Assembly: GCA_902583455.1 (NCBI GenBank)
Contig: CACHVY010000001.1
Location: 248,001 to 312,000 of the forward strand
Direction of reading: 5' to 3'
From: an uncultured Pelagibacteraceae bacterium
GTDB lineage: Bacteria; Pseudomonadota; Alphaproteobacteria; Pelagibacterales; Pelagibacteraceae
DNA: 64,000 nucleotides
Shown one piece after another: positions 25,280 through 34,793 of this stretch. Position numbers and translations under genes: made by a program. Within the stretch, counting starts at the first letter, position 1, and every line of letters begins with the position of its first letter. A model generated the notes under the pieces. That model made no database searches and was not told the origin of the DNA. It was given only the letters and a program-made list of their open reading frames with translations.

Positions 25280-26176
25280 ATGAACCAAATTATACATGCG
25301 AGTCCAAAGGTAAGAAAGTTTGCAAGGCAACTTGGTGCAGATATTTCTCAATTAAAAGGGTCAGAAAGAAATGGCAGGATTACAGAGGAAGATGTCCGAA
25401 ATTTTATAAAAAATCAAATTAAACAACAAGAAAACACTCCAAAGAAATCAATAAAAGATGAAAAAAAGAAATTAGAATTTGATCATAGTGAGTTTGGCGA
25501 AATAGAGATAACACAAATGCCACGTATAAAAAGGTTGGCAGCACCAAATTTATCTGATTCTTGGCGAACGATTCCACATGTAACTCACCATGACGAGGCT
25601 GATGTTACTGAACTTGAAAGTTTTAGAAAAAATTTGAAGGATAATTTTACTGGTGAAAAGAAAAAAATAACCCCTTTAGCTTTTATTATTAAAGCTTTAG
25701 TAAATAGTTTAAAAAAATTTCCACATTTTAATTGCTCTATTAAGGATGAAGAAAACTACGAACTTATATTAAAAAAATATTTTCATATAGGAATAGCAGT
25801 TGATACAGAGCATGGTCTAATGGTACCAAAAATAAGAAATGCAGATAGTAAAAAGATAGAAGACTTATCAATTGAACTTAAGGATATAAGTGAAAAATGT
25901 AGAAATTTAAAAATAGATAAAAAAGAATTTTTTGGAGGCTCTATGACAATTACAAGTTTAGGAGGTATTGGTGGGACTTTTTTTACACCAATTATCAACC
26001 CTCCTGAAGTTGCAATATTAGGTATCGGCAAAATAGTAGAACGAAGTAAAAATTTAATGCTTCCATTATCTTTGTCTTATGATCACAGAGTAGTTAATGG
26101 TGCCGATGCAGCAAGGTTTTGCAACGAATTAAAAGACAACCTCGGGCAAAATTTCGCTTATAAATTATCACTATAA
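25280..26176 (+). CDS. aceF: Dihydrolipoamide acetyltransferase E2 lacking a lipoyl domain
   Basis: A 298-aa E2. Residues about 7-42 are the peripheral subunit-binding domain (SPKVRKFARQLGAD... NGRITEEDV). Residues about 75-298 are the catalytic acyltransferase domain ending in SYDHRVVNGADA with catalytic His269. There is no lipoyl domain, whereas a typical E2p has one to three (400-630 aa). The 2-nt gap from aceE leaves no room for one, and the lipoyl domain is instead on AceE. It would form the complex core and accept acetyl groups from the E1-borne arm (inference). Confidence 0.9.
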   Translation: MNQIIHASPKVRKFARQLGADISQLKGSERNGRITEEDVRNFIKNQIKQQENTPKKSIKDEKKKLEFDHSEFGEIEITQMPRIKRLAAPNLSDSWRTIPHVTHHDEADVTELESFRKNLKDNFTGEKKKITPLAFIIKALVNSLKKFPHFNCSIKDEENYELILKKYFHIGIAVDTEHGLMVPKIRNADSKKIEDLSIELKDISEKCRNLKIDKKEFFGGSMTITSLGGIGGTFFTPIINPPEVAILGIGKIVERSKNLMLPLSLSYDHRVVNGADAARFCNELKDNLGQNFAYKLSL

Positions 26177-26180
26177 TATA

Positions 26181-27077
26181 ATGACAAAAAAAGCTTCTTT
26201 AGCAAGTGCATTACTTTGTTGTTTTATTTGGGGAACAACTTTTATTGCACAAGATACAGGTATGGACAACATAGGGCCTTACACTTTCAATGGTGTAAGA
26301 TTTATGGTTGGCTTCTTTGCCTTATTACCTATTTTTTTGTTAATAGAAAAAAAAAATTTCGCATCTGAATTTAATAAAGACAAAAAAAAATTTGTATATT
26401 TATCTTTTTCAATTGGTATTTTTCTCTTTTTAGGAACTGCTTTGCAACAAGTTGCTCTATTATACACAGATATTGCTAATGCAGCATTTTTTACAATTTT
26501 TTATGTTCCAATGGTTCCTTTTATAGTTCTTTTTTTATTTAAAAAAAAAGTTCATTGGAGTGTTTATCCCTCTGTAGTTTTATGTGTAATCGGCGGGTAT
26601 TTATTAACTAATTTTTATGATGCTACTGTTAGAAAAGGAGACATGTTAGTTATTTTTTGCGCATTTTTTTGGGCTCTACATATTATTTTTATAGGTGAAC
26701 TCGTAAAAAGTTTTGAGCTCCCAATTACTGTTGGTTTAGTACAAACTTTTATTGTATCTGTACTCTCGTTGTTAATTAGTCTCTATGTTGAGGAAATAAA
26801 CATTCAAAAAATATTATCTGAAAAATACGAAATCCTTTATGCAGGAGTTTTATCAGGTGGGTTTGCGTTTGTTTTGCAAATATATGCTCAAAAGAATATT
26901 AATCCTGCTCCTGCTGCTATAATATATTCTTTAGAGGGAGTTTTCGCTGCTATTGCTGCTTGGCTTATTTTAAGTCAAGTTTTAAATATAAATAACATTC
27001 TTGGATGTGTATTTATTCTAATTGGAGTTCTATTATCGCAGTTACTTCCTGAACTTAAAAAAGTTAGTTATAAATAA
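26181..27077 (+). CDS. EamA/DMT-superfamily membrane transporter
   Basis: A 298-aa protein of ten predicted transmembrane helices formed by two EamA repeats (first with CCFIWGTTFIAQDTG, second with ILSGGFAFVLQIYAQK and SLEGVFAAIAAWLIL). DMT proteins export or import metabolites such as amino acids; the substrate cannot be inferred. It starts 4 bp after aceF, so it may be co-transcribed, and its 3' end overlaps the convergent uppP by 14 nt. Confidence 0.88.
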   Translation: MTKKASLASALLCCFIWGTTFIAQDTGMDNIGPYTFNGVRFMVGFFALLPIFLLIEKKNFASEFNKDKKKFVYLSFSIGIFLFLGTALQQVALLYTDIANAAFFTIFYVPMVPFIVLFLFKKKVHWSVYPSVVLCVIGGYLLTNFYDATVRKGDMLVIFCAFFWALHIIFIGELVKSFELPITVGLVQTFIVSVLSLLISLYVEEINIQKILSEKYEILYAGVLSGGFAFVLQIYAQKNINPAPAAIIYSLEGVFAAIAAWLILSQVLNINNILGCVFILIGVLLSQLLPELKKVSYK

Positions 27078-27831
27078 TATAAAAAATAAATAAAGATAAA
27101 ACAATTCTATAAATTATAAATATATTAAAATTGAAATTTTTTATGAAGATCAAAAAATATTTAATTGTGATATAAGAAAAAATAAAAGATAAGATTATAG
27201 ATAATATTATTAGTGAATTAAAAGTTGCATCGTTTATGAATACATCTTTCAAACTTAAAAAACTTGCACCAGCTATTGCTGGTACAGATAAGTAAAAAGA
27301 TATTTTAGTAGCATCATATCTATCAAAATTTAAAAATCTTCCTGCTGTTATCACTATTCCAGATCTACTTACTCCAGGAAAAAGAGAAGCAATTTGGAAC
27401 AGTCCAATAATTAATATTGTTTTTAAATTCAAATCAGTAGCTATTTTTTTTGTTACTTTAATTTTATCAGCAAAATAAAGCACTATTGCAAAAATTAACG
27501 ATAACCAAGCAAGTAGTTTTAGGTTTCTTACAAAATCTATTAAACCTGTCGTATAAATTATGAAGCCAGCTATAATTAGAGGAATAGATCCAATGACCAT
27601 TAAATTTAAAATTTTTTTATTTTTAAGAATATTTAAGAAGTCTTGTCTGAAATAGAATAGAACTGCTAAAAGAGACCCTAAATGCATCCCCACATCAATC
27701 ATTAGTGATTGATTTTTAAAGTCAAATAATTCTGAAATTATATAAAGATGTGCAGAAGAACTTACTGGTATAAATTCTGAAACTCCTTGAATTAATGAAA
27801 GAATTAAAATTTCGTAGTAATCAAACAACAT
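27064..27831 (-). CDS. uppP: Undecaprenyl-diphosphatase UppP (BacA)
   Basis: A 255-aa polytopic inner-membrane phosphatase recycling undecaprenyl pyrophosphate for cell-wall synthesis. Both family motifs are intact: LIQGVSEFIPVSSSAHL with the EF-PVSSSAH core near the N-terminus and PGVSRSGIVITAGRFL in the middle. Length is normal. It is convergent with the EamA gene and divergent from gltD. Confidence 0.94.
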   Translation of the reverse strand: MLFDYYEILILSLIQGVSEFIPVSSSAHLYIISELFDFKNQSLMIDVGMHLGSLLAVLFYFRQDFLNILKNKKILNLMVIGSIPLIIAGFIIYTTGLIDFVRNLKLLAWLSLIFAIVLYFADKIKVTKKIATDLNLKTILIIGLFQIASLFPGVSRSGIVITAGRFLNFDRYDATKISFYLSVPAIAGASFLSLKDVFINDATFNSLIILSIILSFIFSYITIKYFLIFIKNFNFNIFIIYRIVLSLFIFYIIYN

Positions 27832-27869
27832 CTTATTTTCTTAAGATATTTCAAAATTATAGCAATAAG

Positions 27870-27883
27870 AAGTATGCATACTT
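27870..27883. repeat. 14-bp palindrome in the uppP-gltD divergent region
   Basis: AAGTATGCATACTT is a perfect inverted repeat midway between divergent uppP and gltD, about 58 bp upstream of the candidate gltD -35 box. Its place fits an activator or repressor site, but no known operator consensus is recognised. Confidence 0.4.
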
Positions 27884-27941
27884 GCTATGCAAAATATGAA
27901 TTAATGCCTAATTTTCTTACTTTTTTGAAAATTTAGGTCAA

Positions 27942-27971
27942 TTGTTATGTCCTAATTTTGATTTATATACT
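27942..27971 (+). promoter_or_regulatory. Candidate promoter of gltDB
   Basis: TTGTTA (27942-27947) and TATACT (27966-27971) are separated by 18 nt; transcription would start around 27977, giving a leader of about 25 nt. The sequence after the -10 box, CTATCGC, resembles the same place in the rpsT and rpmI promoters. Confidence 0.45.
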
Positions 27972-27973
27972 CT

Positions 27974-27996
27974 ATCGCTTATTGTATAAGGGCGAT
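27974..27996 (+). promoter_or_regulatory. Leader hairpin enclosing the gltD Shine-Dalgarno
   Basis: ATCGC-TTAT (27974-27982) can pair with ATAA-GG-GCGAT (27986-27996) around a TGT loop, leaving the GG at 27990-27991 as a bulge. The Shine-Dalgarno-like AAGGG (27988-27992) for the ATG at 28002 lies in this arm, so pairing would partly hide the ribosome binding site. Whether it folds in vivo is unknown. Confidence 0.4.
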
Positions 27997-28001
27997 CGAT
28001 T

Positions 28002-29441
28002 ATGTCAGAAAAAATGCTCAAATTCGTAAATATAGGTCAGCAAAATCCACCTAAAAGAGATACCGATAATAGGAAGGAGGATTTTAATGAGATCTATAAA
28101 GAATTTATTCATGGAAAAGCTCAAGAACAGTCTAGCCGATGTTCTCAATGCGGAGTCCCATTTTGCCAAGTACATTGTCCTTTAAGTAACAACATACCCG
28201 ATTGGCTTAAGTTAACAGCTGAGGGTAGACTTGAAGAGGCTTATAATTTAGCTCATAGCACAAATAACATGCCCGAGGTCTGTGGTAGAATTTGTCCTCA
28301 AGACAGATTATGTGAAGGAAATTGCGTAATAGAACAATCTGGTCACGGCACAGTTACAATAGGATCTGTAGAAAAATTTATCACAGATAATGCTTGGGCA
28401 AATGGTTGGGTAAAACCAATCAAAGTAGAAAAAGAATTAAATCAAAGTATTGGAATAATAGGATCAGGACCAGCGGGCTTAGCTTGCGCCGAACAACTAA
28501 GAAAGAAGGGTTACAAAATAACTGTTTACGATCGTTATGACCGTGCAGGAGGTTTGTTAATTTATGGAATACCTAATTTTAAACTTGAGAAAGAAGTTGT
28601 TGAAAGAAGAATTAAACTTTTAAAAGATGGTGGAATAAATTTTAAATTAAATTTTGAAGTTGGAAAAGATGCAACTTTAGATGAATTAAAAAAAGAACAT
28701 GATGCAATACTTATTGCTACAGGAGTTTATAAACCTAGAGAAATAGATATTAAAGGTAGTGATCTTGGAAATATATTTCCAGCAATGGAATTTTTAACAA
28801 CTTCAAATAAAAAAGGTTTAGGTGATAAAGTTGAGAACTTTGAGAACGGAACTTTAAATGCAAAAGATAAGAATGTAGTAGTTATTGGTGGTGGTGATAC
28901 AGCAATGGATTGTGTCAGAACTGCTGTTAGACAAAAAGCTAAATCTGTAAAATGCCTTTATAGAAGAGACAAAGAAAATATGCCTGGGTCTGCAAGAGAG
29001 GTTGCTAATGCAGAAGAAGAGGGTGTTGAATTTGTGTGGTTAAGTGGTCCAAAAGAATTTATTGGAAAAAATAAAGTTGAAAAAGTTTTAGTAAATAAAA
29101 TGAAACTAGGTGATCCAGATGATGGTGGAAGGAGAAAGCCAATTATTGATGAAGGATCAGAATATGAAATTGAGACTGATATTGTTATTAAATCTTTAGG
29201 ATTTGATCCCGAAGATCTACCTAAATTATTTAATGAAAAAGATCTTCAAGTTTCCAAGTGGGGAACAATCAAAATTGACTTTGATACTATGGAAACTAAT
29301 TTAAAAGGAGTTTTTGCTGCGGGTGACATTGTAAGAGGTGCTTCGCTTGTAGTTTGGGCTATTAAAGATGGTAGAGATGTAGCAGAGAGTATCGATAAAT
29401 TACTAAAGTCAAAAAGAAAACAGGATTTAAAAGTAGCATGA
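28002..29441 (+). CDS. gltD: Glutamate synthase (NADPH) small subunit
   Basis: A 479-aa beta subunit feeding NADPH electrons to GltB. The N-terminal Fe-S region has CSQCGVPFCQVHCP and CGRICPQDRLCEGNC; the FAD site is IGSGPAGLACAEQL and the NADPH site IGGGDTAMDC; C-terminal AAGDIVRGASLVVWAI completes the family pattern. Together with GltB it makes glutamate from glutamine and 2-oxoglutarate. It precedes gltB with a 4-nt ATGA overlap, the reverse of the E. coli gltB-gltD order. Confidence 0.96.
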   Translation: MSEKMLKFVNIGQQNPPKRDTDNRKEDFNEIYKEFIHGKAQEQSSRCSQCGVPFCQVHCPLSNNIPDWLKLTAEGRLEEAYNLAHSTNNMPEVCGRICPQDRLCEGNCVIEQSGHGTVTIGSVEKFITDNAWANGWVKPIKVEKELNQSIGIIGSGPAGLACAEQLRKKGYKITVYDRYDRAGGLLIYGIPNFKLEKEVVERRIKLLKDGGINFKLNFEVGKDATLDELKKEHDAILIATGVYKPREIDIKGSDLGNIFPAMEFLTTSNKKGLGDKVENFENGTLNAKDKNVVVIGGGDTAMDCVRTAVRQKAKSVKCLYRRDKENMPGSAREVANAEEEGVEFVWLSGPKEFIGKNKVEKVLVNKMKLGDPDDGGRRKPIIDEGSEYEIETDIVIKSLGFDPEDLPKLFNEKDLQVSKWGTIKIDFDTMETNLKGVFAAGDIVRGASLVVWAIKDGRDVAESIDKLLKSKRKQDLKVA

Positions 29442-32400
29442 ACAAATTAAGAAAAAAAAATTTAGATTTATTAAAAAAATCAGGTGTTTACCATGAATCT
29501 ATGGAGCATGACTCTTGTGGAGTTGGTTTAGTTGCATCAACTGATGGAAAAAAATCTAGAAAAGTTGTTGAGTATGGTATTCAAGCTTTAAAAGCTGTTT
29601 GGCATAGAGGAGCGATTGATGCAGATGGAAAAACAGGTGATGGAGCTGGTATTCATATAGAAATTCCTTCTGATTTCTTTATTGAAAAAATAGAGGCTAC
29701 TGGACATAAACACGATGACTCCGAAGTTTGTGTAGGAATGCTTTTTTTACCAAGAAATAATTATTCAGCACAGGAGGAATGTAGATCAATTGTAGAAAGC
29801 GAATTAACAAAAAGTAACTTCAATATCTATGGATGGAGACAAGTTCCAGTTGATCCATCGGTGTTGGGTGAAACAGCAGAGTCGAATAGACCTGAAATTA
29901 CGCAAGTACTTTTCAAACATAATACTAAAGAAGAGAAAGGTAAGAAATTAGAAATAAAACTTTATGAAGCTAGAAGAAAAATCGAAAAGAAAATTTTAGA
30001 GGCGAATTTAAATGACTTTTATATTTGTTCATTTAGCTCCAAATCAATTATCTACAAAGGAATGTTTCTCGCTGAAGCTTTATCGGACTTTTATTTGGAT
30101 TTAAGAGACGAGAGATTTACATCTAGATATGCAATTTTTCACCAACGTTTTTCTACAAACACAGCACCTAGTTGGGACCTAGCTCAGCCATTTAGAGCTT
30201 TAGCTCATAATGGAGAGATAAATACATTAAAAGGCAATATTAATTGGATGAGAGTCCATGAGGAAGAAATGTTTAGCCCAATATTTGAGGATATGGAAAA
30301 TTTAAAACCAGTTATACCAAGTGGAAACTCTGACTCTGCTTCATTAGATAATGTTTTCGAAATACTCAATATCTCTGGACAACCAGCTCCTTTAGCGAAA
30401 TTAATGTTGATACCAGATGCCTGGTCAAAAAAAAGTAAAATACTACCTGCCGATCACCAAAAATTATTTAATTTTTTAAACAGTACAATGGAACCTTGGG
30501 ATGGACCTGCAGCTATTGCAGCCACTGACAATGAATGGGTAATTGTAGCAACTGACCGAAACGGTTTAAGACCTATGAGATACACATTGACAAAAGATAA
30601 TCTTCTTTTTGCTGGCTCAGAGACTGGAATGATAGAGCTTAATGAAAAGAAAATTATATCTAAAGGAAGATTAGGGCCGGGAGAAATTTTAGGAGTTAGA
30701 ATAGAGAAAGGAAAAGTCTTTAATAATAAAGATATTAAAAATTATCTTGCTAAAGAATATAAACATTTCAATAACCAAATCATCGATTTAGATAAAAAAC
30801 TACCTATCAAAAATGAAAAAAATATATTTTCAGGAGACAGTTTAAGAAAACTCCAACATTGTTTTGGATATAGCTTAGAGGATTTGGAATTAATACTTCA
30901 CCCGATGGCAGAAGATGCCAAAGAGGCAACAGGTTCTATGGGAGATGATACCCCGCTTGCAGTCTTATCAAATAAATACAGACCACTTTACCATTTCTTT
31001 AGACAAAATTTTAGTCAAGTAACCAATCCTCCAATTGACTCATTAAGAGAAAATAAAGTTATGAGTTTAAAAACTAGATTTGGAAATTTAGGTAATATTT
31101 TAGATTTTAATAATTTAACAGAGGAAAATATTTACGTTTTAAATAGTCCTATACTTACAAATAATCAATTTGAAAAATTTGTGAGTTTTTTTGATAAGAA
31201 TAATAAAACTATAGACTGTACTTTTAATTCAGATGAAAACATTGAGTCTAAACTGAACTCTATCAAGCAAGAGGCTGAAATTTACGTAAGACAAGGTGTA
31301 ACTCAGATAATATTAAGCGATAAAAATGTTTCTAAAGAAAACTATCCTGTTCCGATGCTTTTATGCATCGGTGCTGTTCATACTCATTTAACAAAAATGA
31401 AATTAAGAGGCTATGTTTCAATAAACGTACAGACCGGAGAAGCACTTGATACACATTCATTTGCTACCCTAATAGGAGTGGGCGCAACTACAGTAAATCC
31501 TTATTTGGCCCTAGATAGTTTATATCAGAGATTTGAAAAAAAATTATTTGGCAAATTCCTGTATGAAGAGTGTGTTGAAAGATATGTAAAATCAGTAAAT
31601 TTAGGTCTTTTAAAAATCATGTCGAAGATGGGTATTTCGGTGATAAGCTCGTACAGAGGTGGATGTAATTTTGAAACTGTTGGCCTAAGTAGAACAATTG
31701 TAAGAGACTTTTTCCCTGGTGTTTTGTCTAAAATTTCAGGAATTGGATTAACAGGTATTGAAAAAAAAGTTAGAAAGATACACGAAGAGGCGTTTAACAA
31801 TGAAAATAATGTATTACCTATTGGTGGAATTTATAGATACAGAAAAAATGGAGAAACACATCAGTATCAGGGTAAATTGATACATTTGCTTCAATCGGCT
31901 GTGACTGCAGGCTCTTACGATTTATATAAAAAATATTCAAAAGGCATACAAGATTTACCACCTATAAATTTAAGAGACTTAATTGATTTTAAAAAAAGAA
32001 ACCCGATATCTATAGACTTAGTAGAGCCAGTTGAAGACATACAAAAAAGATTTGGTAGCGGAAGCATGTCTCATGGTGCCCTATCAAAAGAAGCTCATGA
32101 AACACTTGCTATTGGGATGAATAGAATTAAAGGAGCATCATGCAGTGGTGAGGGTGGAGAGGATGCTTCCCGATTTAAAAAAATGGAAAATGGAGATAGT
32201 GCTAATTCACGTGTAAAACAAGTTGCTTCAGCTAGATTTGGGGTAACAATTGATTACTTAAATAATTGCAACGAAATTGAGATAAAAATTGCTCAAGGCG
32301 CAAAACCTGGTGAAGGAGGACAACTACCTGGATTTAAAGTCACAAAAGAAATTGCAAGACTAAGACACTCAACCCCAGGAGTTACTTTAATTTCTCCACC

Positions 32401-33934
32401 TCCGCACCACGACATTTACTCAATAGAAGATTTAGCCCAGCTTATTTATGATCTAAAGCAAATTAATCCAAAAGCTAGAGTTGGAGTAAAACTCGTTGCA
32501 TCTTCGGGAATTGGAACAATTGCAGCAGGTGTAGCTAAAGCAAAAGCTGATATTATACTTATATCCGGTCATAACGGAGGTACAGGAGCAACACCACAAA
32601 CAAGTGTTAAATATGTTGGTATACCATGGGAGATGGGATTAACAGAAGCGAACCAAGTTTTAACTTTGAATAATTTAAGACATCAAGTGACATTAAGAAC
32701 TGATGGAGGAATTAAAACCGGTAGAGATGTAGTCATTGCAGCAATGATGGGAGCAGAGGAATTTGGAGTAGCTACAACTGCATTAGTTGCAATGGGTTGC
32801 ATAATGGTAAGACAATGTCATTCAAACACATGTCCAGTTGGAGTTTGCACACAAGACGATGACTTAAGAAAGAAATTTACGGGCACACCAGATAAAGTTG
32901 TAAATTTGTTCAAATTTATCTCCGAAGAGGTTAGAGAAATACTTGCAGAATTAGGATTTAAAACACTTAATGAAATAATTGGAAGAACTGATTTACTAAG
33001 GCAGATAAGCAAAGGCTCACCTAATCTAGATGACCTAGATCTTAACCCTTTGTTTGTTAAAGCTGACCCGGGTAAAAACAAAAGGTATTGTGAAGATCCT
33101 AAAATTAATTACGTTCCGGATACAGTTGATCAAAAAATCTGGCCAGAGATTTTAAATAACTTAGATAACAAAACACCTCTAAAAGATGAGTATTTAATTG
33201 AAAATACTGACAGAGCTGTTGGAACAAGAATATCTTATGAATTATATAAAAAATTCCAAAACAAAACTCTGGATGATGGTTTTTTAAAAATTAATTTTAA
33301 AGGTTCTGCAGGTCAATCATTTGGAGCATTTGGAATTAAAGGTTTAAAACTAATATTAAATGGAGATGCAAATGATTATGTTGGAAAAGGGCTTTCAGGC
33401 GCAACTCTTGTAGTGAAACTTCAAAAAGAAAGTAATCTAATTTCTTTTGAAAATACTATTATTGGTAATACAGTTTTATATGGAGCAACTTCAGGTAAGT
33501 TATTTGCAGCAGGACAAGCTGGAGAAAGATTTGCTGTTAGAAATTCAGGTGCGACAGCAGTAGTTGAGGGTTGTGACTCAAATGGTTGCGAGTACATGAC
33601 AGGAGGTAATATAGTAATTTTAGGTGAAACAGGTGACAATTTTGGAGCTGGAATGACAGGTGGAATGGCCTTTATTTACGATACAAAAAAAGAATTTGAT
33701 AAAAGAGTTAACCCAGAGTCAGTAATTTGGCAAAAGATTGAGACAAATTATTGGAAATCTTTTCTAAAAAATCTGATTACAGAACATCAGCATGAAACAG
33801 AATCTTTACTATCAAAAAAAATAATTGATAATTTTGATCAAGAAATAGAAAATTTTATTCAAGTTTGTCCAAAAGAAATGATTGATAAATTAGAAAATCC
33901 AATTTCAAATAAAGTTGTTAGTTTCGCAAGTTAG
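29438..33934 (+). CDS. gltB: Glutamate synthase (NADPH) large subunit
   Basis: A 1498-aa alpha subunit with four regions in order: N-terminal type II glutamine amidotransferase (nucleophile Cys27 in HDSCGVGLVAS after a propeptide of 26 residues), central domain, FMN-binding synthase domain (GAKPGEGGQLPG, SGHNGGTGATP) with the 3Fe-4S cysteines in CHSNTCPVGVC, and the C-terminal GXGXG beta-helix domain. Full length. Translationally coupled to gltD; together they are the second half of the GS-GOGAT ammonia assimilation route. Confidence 0.97.
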   Translation: MNKLRKKNLDLLKKSGVYHESMEHDSCGVGLVASTDGKKSRKVVEYGIQALKAVWHRGAIDADGKTGDGAGIHIEIPSDFFIEKIEATGHKHDDSEVCVGMLFLPRNNYSAQEECRSIVESELTKSNFNIYGWRQVPVDPSVLGETAESNRPEITQVLFKHNTKEEKGKKLEIKLYEARRKIEKKILEANLNDFYICSFSSKSIIYKGMFLAEALSDFYLDLRDERFTSRYAIFHQRFSTNTAPSWDLAQPFRALAHNGEINTLKGNINWMRVHEEEMFSPIFEDMENLKPVIPSGNSDSASLDNVFEILNISGQPAPLAKLMLIPDAWSKKSKILPADHQKLFNFLNSTMEPWDGPAAIAATDNEWVIVATDRNGLRPMRYTLTKDNLLFAGSETGMIELNEKKIISKGRLGPGEILGVRIEKGKVFNNKDIKNYLAKEYKHFNNQIIDLDKKLPIKNEKNIFSGDSLRKLQHCFGYSLEDLELILHPMAEDAKEATGSMGDDTPLAVLSNKYRPLYHFFRQNFSQVTNPPIDSLRENKVMSLKTRFGNLGNILDFNNLTEENIYVLNSPILTNNQFEKFVSFFDKNNKTIDCTFNSDENIESKLNSIKQEAEIYVRQGVTQIILSDKNVSKENYPVPMLLCIGAVHTHLTKMKLRGYVSINVQTGEALDTHSFATLIGVGATTVNPYLALDSLYQRFEKKLFGKFLYEECVERYVKSVNLGLLKIMSKMGISVISSYRGGCNFETVGLSRTIVRDFFPGVLSKISGIGLTGIEKKVRKIHEEAFNNENNVLPIGGIYRYRKNGETHQYQGKLIHLLQSAVTAGSYDLYKKYSKGIQDLPPINLRDLIDFKKRNPISIDLVEPVEDIQKRFGSGSMSHGALSKEAHETLAIGMNRIKGASCSGEGGEDASRFKKMENGDSANSRVKQVASARFGVTIDYLNNCNEIEIKIAQGAKPGEGGQLPGFKVTKEIARLRHSTPGVTLISPPPHHDIYSIEDLAQLIYDLKQINPKARVGVKLVASSGIGTIAAGVAKAKADIILISGHNGGTGATPQTSVKYVGIPWEMGLTEANQVLTLNNLRHQVTLRTDGGIKTGRDVVIAAMMGAEEFGVATTALVAMGCIMVRQCHSNTCPVGVCTQDDDLRKKFTGTPDKVVNLFKFISEEVREILAELGFKTLNEIIGRTDLLRQISKGSPNLDDLDLNPLFVKADPGKNKRYCEDPKINYVPDTVDQKIWPEILNNLDNKTPLKDEYLIENTDRAVGTRISYELYKKFQNKTLDDGFLKINFKGSAGQSFGAFGIKGLKLILNGDANDYVGKGLSGATLVVKLQKESNLISFENTIIGNTVLYGATSGKLFAAGQAGERFAVRNSGATAVVEGCDSNGCEYMTGGNIVILGETGDNFGAGMTGGMAFIYDTKKEFDKRVNPESVIWQKIETNYWKSFLKNLITEHQHETESLLSKKIIDNFDQEIENFIQVCPKEMIDKLENPISNKVVSFAS

Positions 33935-33941
33935 GATATAA

Positions 33942-34793
33942 ATGAATCTTTTATGTTTTGGTTATGGTCAAGTTGCCAAAAACTTAGTATCAAATCTTTT
34001 AAAAAAAAAAGTAAATTTAAATTTGACAATTTCAACTAGAGAAAACTCGTCAATTAAAAAATTGGGTGACTTTGAATTTGAAAATCTAGAATTCAAAGAA
34101 AATTCCTACGACAAAAAAATTTTGGAAAAATTAAATGAGTATGATTATATTTTAATTTCTGTTCCACCAATTAATTCAAACGATTTATTTTTAAAAAATC
34201 TTGCTAATCATGTAAGTGAAAGTAGTAAAATTAAATCTATTTTGTACTTGTCATCAACTAGCGTATACGGAGATCATAACGGCGCATGGGTAAATGAAGA
34301 AAGTGAAACTAAACCAAAAACTAAAATGGGGATTGACAGACTACATGTAGAGAATAAGTGGATAGAATTTTCAAAAAAGAAAAAATTACCAATTCAGATA
34401 TTTAGATTAGCCGGTATTTATTCAGAAAAAAATAATGCAGTAAGCAGGCTCCAAAACAAACAAAGCTTTTTAGTGGTTAAAGAAAATCATTTTTTTTCAA
34501 GAATACACGTGAAGGATATATCTGAAATATTATATCTGTCTCTAATAAATATTAAAGAAAATCAAATATTCAATCTTGCCGATAATAAACCAGCATCGAG
34601 TGTTGAAGTTACAAGTTATGCATCTAAATTGTTAGGATGCGAATTACCTACAAAAATAAATTTTGAGGACCTAGAGGAAGGGGTTTTAAAGGATTTCTAT
34701 AGAGACTCAAAAAAAGTTTCGAACGAAAAAGTAAAAAAAGAGTTAAACTATGAGTTTATTTACCCTTCTTATAAAGAGGGTTTAGCGCAATAA
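33942..34793 (+). CDS. NAD(P)-dependent epimerase/SDR family protein (YeeZ-like)
   Basis: A 283-aa extended-SDR protein. The nucleotide-binding turn is the degenerate CFGYGQVAKNL near the N-terminus, the LSSTSVYGDHNGAWVNEES stretch carries the Ser/Tyr region, and FRLAGIYS follows. This pattern matches the YeeZ-type group rather than classical UDP-sugar epimerases. Substrate unknown. It follows gltB by 7 bp and overlaps the convergent hydrolase by 25 nt. Confidence 0.82.
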   Translation: MNLLCFGYGQVAKNLVSNLLKKKVNLNLTISTRENSSIKKLGDFEFENLEFKENSYDKKILEKLNEYDYILISVPPINSNDLFLKNLANHVSESSKIKSILYLSSTSVYGDHNGAWVNEESETKPKTKMGIDRLHVENKWIEFSKKKKLPIQIFRLAGIYSEKNNAVSRLQNKQSFLVVKENHFFSRIHVKDISEILYLSLINIKENQIFNLADNKPASSVEVTSYASKLLGCELPTKINFEDLEEGVLKDFYRDSKKVSNEKVKKELNYEFIYPSYKEGLAQ

